A DNA stretch of 64,000 nucleotides. It comes from Megachile rotundata (taxonomy: Eukaryota > Arthropoda > Insecta > Hymenoptera > Megachilidae). Position numbers and translations under genes: made by a program. The DNA is taken from positions 124,001 to 188,000 of the forward strand of contig NW_027473527.1 of the NCBI RefSeq assembly GCF_050947335.1, read 5' to 3'. Below the pieces are notes generated by a model. It did not search any database, was not told where the DNA came from, and saw only the letters and a list, made by a program, of their open reading frames with translations. Position 1 is the stretch's first letter. Every line of letters starts with the position of its first letter. Below, one piece after another: positions 62,101 through 64,000 of the stretch.

Positions 62101-64000
62101 ACCGATCATACAAGCATAATGTGGCTAATAATATGAGTTAGATTGATAATAATAAGTGTAATAAGTATAGTAATTATCGTTCTACCGATCATATAAGCAT
62201 AATATAGCTAATAATATGAGTTAGATTGAAAATAATAAGAGTAAAAAGTATAGTAATTGTCGTTCTATCGATCATATAAGCATAATATGGCTAATAATAT
62301 GAGTTAGATTGATAATAATAAGAGTAATGGGTATAGTAATTTTCGTTCTATCGATCATATAAGCATAAGATGGCAAATAATATGAGTTAGATTGATAATA
62401 ATAAGAGTAATAAGTATAGTAATTGTCGTTCTATCGATCATATAAGCATAATATGGCTAACAATGTGAGTTAGATTGATAATAATAAGACTAATAAGTAT
62501 AGTAATTGTAGTTCTATCGATCATATAAGCATAATATGGCTAATAATATGAGTTCGAATGATAATAATAAGAGTAATAAGTATAGTAATTGTCGTTCTAC
62601 CGATCATATAAGCATAATATGGCTAATAATGTGAGTTAGATTGATAATAATAAGAGTAAAAAGTATAGTAATTGTCGTTCTATCGATCATATAAGCATAA
62701 TATGGCTAATAATATGAGTGAGATTGATAATAATAAGATTAACGAGTATAGTAATTGTCGTTCTATCGATCATATAAGCATAATGTGGCTAATAATATGA
62801 GTTAGATTGATAATAATAAGAGTAAAAAGTATAGTAATTGTCGTTCTATCGATCATATAAGCATAATATGGCTAATAATATGAGTTAGATTGATAATAAT
62901 AAGACTAAGGAGTATAGTAATTGTCGTTCTATCGATTATATAAGCATAATATGGCTAATAATATGAGTTAGATTGATAATAGTGAGTGTAATAAGTATAG
63001 TAATTGTAGTTCCATTGCTCATATAAGCATAATATGATTAATAATATGAGTTAGATTGATAATAATAAGAGTAATAAGTATAGTAATTATCGTTCACACC
63101 CGATCATACAAGCATAATATGGCTAATAATATGAGTTCGATTGATAATAATAAGAGTAATAAGTATAGTAATTGTCGTTCTACCCGATCATATAAGCATA
63201 CTATGGCTAATAATGTGAGTTAGATTGATAATAATAAGAGTAAAAAGTATAGTAATTGTCGTTCTATCGATCATATAAGCATAATATGGCTAATAATATG
63301 AGTTAGATTGATAATAATAAGACTAACGAGTATAGTAATTGTCGTTCTATCGATCATATAAGCATAGTATGGCTAATAATATGAGTTAGATTGATTATAG
63401 TGAGTGCAATAAGTATAGTAATTGTCGTTCTGTCGATCATATAAGCATAGTATGGCTAATAATATGAGTTCGATTGATAATAATAAGAGTAATAAGTATA
63501 GTAATTGTAGTTCTATCGATCATATAAGCATAATATGGCTTATAATATGAGTTAGATGATAATAATAAGAGTAATAAGTATAGTAATTGTAGTTCTATCG
63601 ATCATATAAGCATAATATGGCTAATAATATGAGTTAGATTGATAATAATAAGAGTAATGAGTATAGTAATTGTAGTTCTATCGATCCTATAAGCATAATG
63701 TGGCTAATAATATGAGTTAGATTGATAATAATAAGAGCAATAAGTATAGTAATTGCCGTTCTATCGATCATATAAGCATAATATGGCTAATAATATGAGT
63801 TAGAATTGATAATAATAAGAGTAATAAGTATAGTAATTATCGTTCTACCGATCATATAAGCATAATATGGCTAATAATGTGAGTTAGATTGATAATAATA
63901 AGAGTAAAAAGTATAGTAATTGTCGTTCTATCGATCATATAAGCATAATATGGCTAATAATATGAGTTAGATTGATAATAATAAGACTAACGAGTATAGT
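59155..64000. repeat. 86-monomer higher-order repeat, second copy, running off the window
   Basis: This is the partner of 52,017-56,859; agreement persists to the last base once the terminal length changes are allowed for. The TTCACCCG unit is again spaced 22 units apart (59,439; 61,265; 63,091). The last one is altered to TTCACACCCG. Confidence 0.85.
63096..63805. other. Four length changes clustered at the right end
   Basis: TTCACACCCG near 63,097 has two extra bases against TTCACCCG. TTCTACCCGATC near 63,184 has one extra C. GTTAGATGATAAT near 63,557 lacks one T. GTTAGAATTGAT near 63,804 has one extra A. The equivalent units 7,138 bp upstream have none of these. The preceding 12 kb holds no net length change, so the cluster stands out. 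Confidence 0.85.

Larger units (their letters stand above)
1..64000. repeat. 83-bp tandem satellite array, about 771 monomers, spanning the whole window
   Basis: Every stretch of the window reads as the same 83-bp unit in one orientation. Starting the unit at GTAATT, the unit starts fall at 1, 84, and so on, with the last one beginning at 63,999. With the eight length changes counted, 63,998 bases equal exactly 771 units plus 5. The consensus holds 20 G+C of 83. No unique sequence, inserted element or inverted block interrupts it. An 83-bp unit is not a multiple of three, and stop codons occur in all three plus-strand phases, so the array is not protein coding. Such arrays are typical of eukaryotic centromeric, pericentromeric or subtelomeric heterochromatin. 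Which of these applies here is inference. The array continues past both window edges. Confidence 0.98.

Noticed and set aside
1..64000. CRISPR array (short repeats at regular spacing)
   Set aside because: The whole 83-bp unit is conserved. There are no unique spacers between repeats, no leader and no cas genes. The number and arrangement of units fit eukaryotic satellite DNA.
1..64000. Coding tandem-repeat protein (for example a silk, mucin or surface repeat protein)
   Set aside because: 83 is not a multiple of three and the consensus has stops in all three plus-strand phases (TAA at 2, TGA at 48, TAA and TAG at many others). The minus strand has stops at unit positions 13, 20, 39 and 52. 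No long frame can pass through.
1..64000. CENP-B box
   Set aside because: No unit contains the TTCG....A..CGGG core. The only CG-containing parts are GTCGTT and ATCGAT, which do not fit the motif.
1..64000. Telomeric or subtelomeric simple repeat, or rDNA spacer
   Set aside because: No TTAGGG, TTAGG, TTTAGGG or similar tandem runs occur, and no rRNA sequence is present. The TTAG seen in each unit is part of GAGTTAGATTG.

Overview
The whole 64 kb window is one uninterrupted satellite DNA array. It is made of an AT-rich 83-bp monomer repeated head to tail in a single orientation. From base 1 to base 63,998 I count 771 monomers (771 x 83 = 63,993, plus 5 net inserted bases). The consensus monomer has 20 G+C out of 83, about 24% GC. 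I see no gene, RNA gene, transposon, CRISPR array, telomeric repeat or unique sequence. The short minus-strand open frames (63 to 77 codons) are by-products of satellite variants that lose stop codons. A simple array of this size, with nested higher-order structure, points to a eukaryotic nuclear genome, most likely centromeric or pericentromeric heterochromatin assembled from long reads. I do not recognise the monomer and cannot name the species or clade.

Layout. Monomers differ by linked substitutions that define recurring variant classes, and strings of classes recur in fixed order as higher-order repeats (HORs). Left part (1 to about 20 kb): older-looking, heterogeneous, with blocks recurring at 24, 46, 55, 52, 50, 19 and 92 monomers. 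Middle (about 20 to 31.5 kb): blocks recurring at 60, 50, 25 and 21 monomers. From 31.66 to 41.16 kb: a tandem duplication of a 52-monomer (4,316 bp) unit whose copies look almost identical. Right part (about 41 to 64 kb): nested repeats of 6, 10, 22, 30, 64, 81 and 86 monomers, with a 7,138-bp (86-monomer) period running to the window end. A small divergent island lies at 50.47 to 50.88 kb.

The most striking property is length constancy. Between about 850 and 63,090 I find one net length change (-1 bp near 50.79 kb) in about 750 monomers, although point substitutions are common. The other seven length changes lie within about 900 bp of the two window ends. This suggests either lower consensus quality at sequence ends or less efficient homogenisation there.

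There are no genes that work together here. What the sequence records is unequal exchange and segmental amplification acting in whole-monomer steps, plus apparent recombination inside single monomers. Periods were obtained by locating shared variants and dividing distances by 83. Block edges were read by eye and are good to roughly one monomer.
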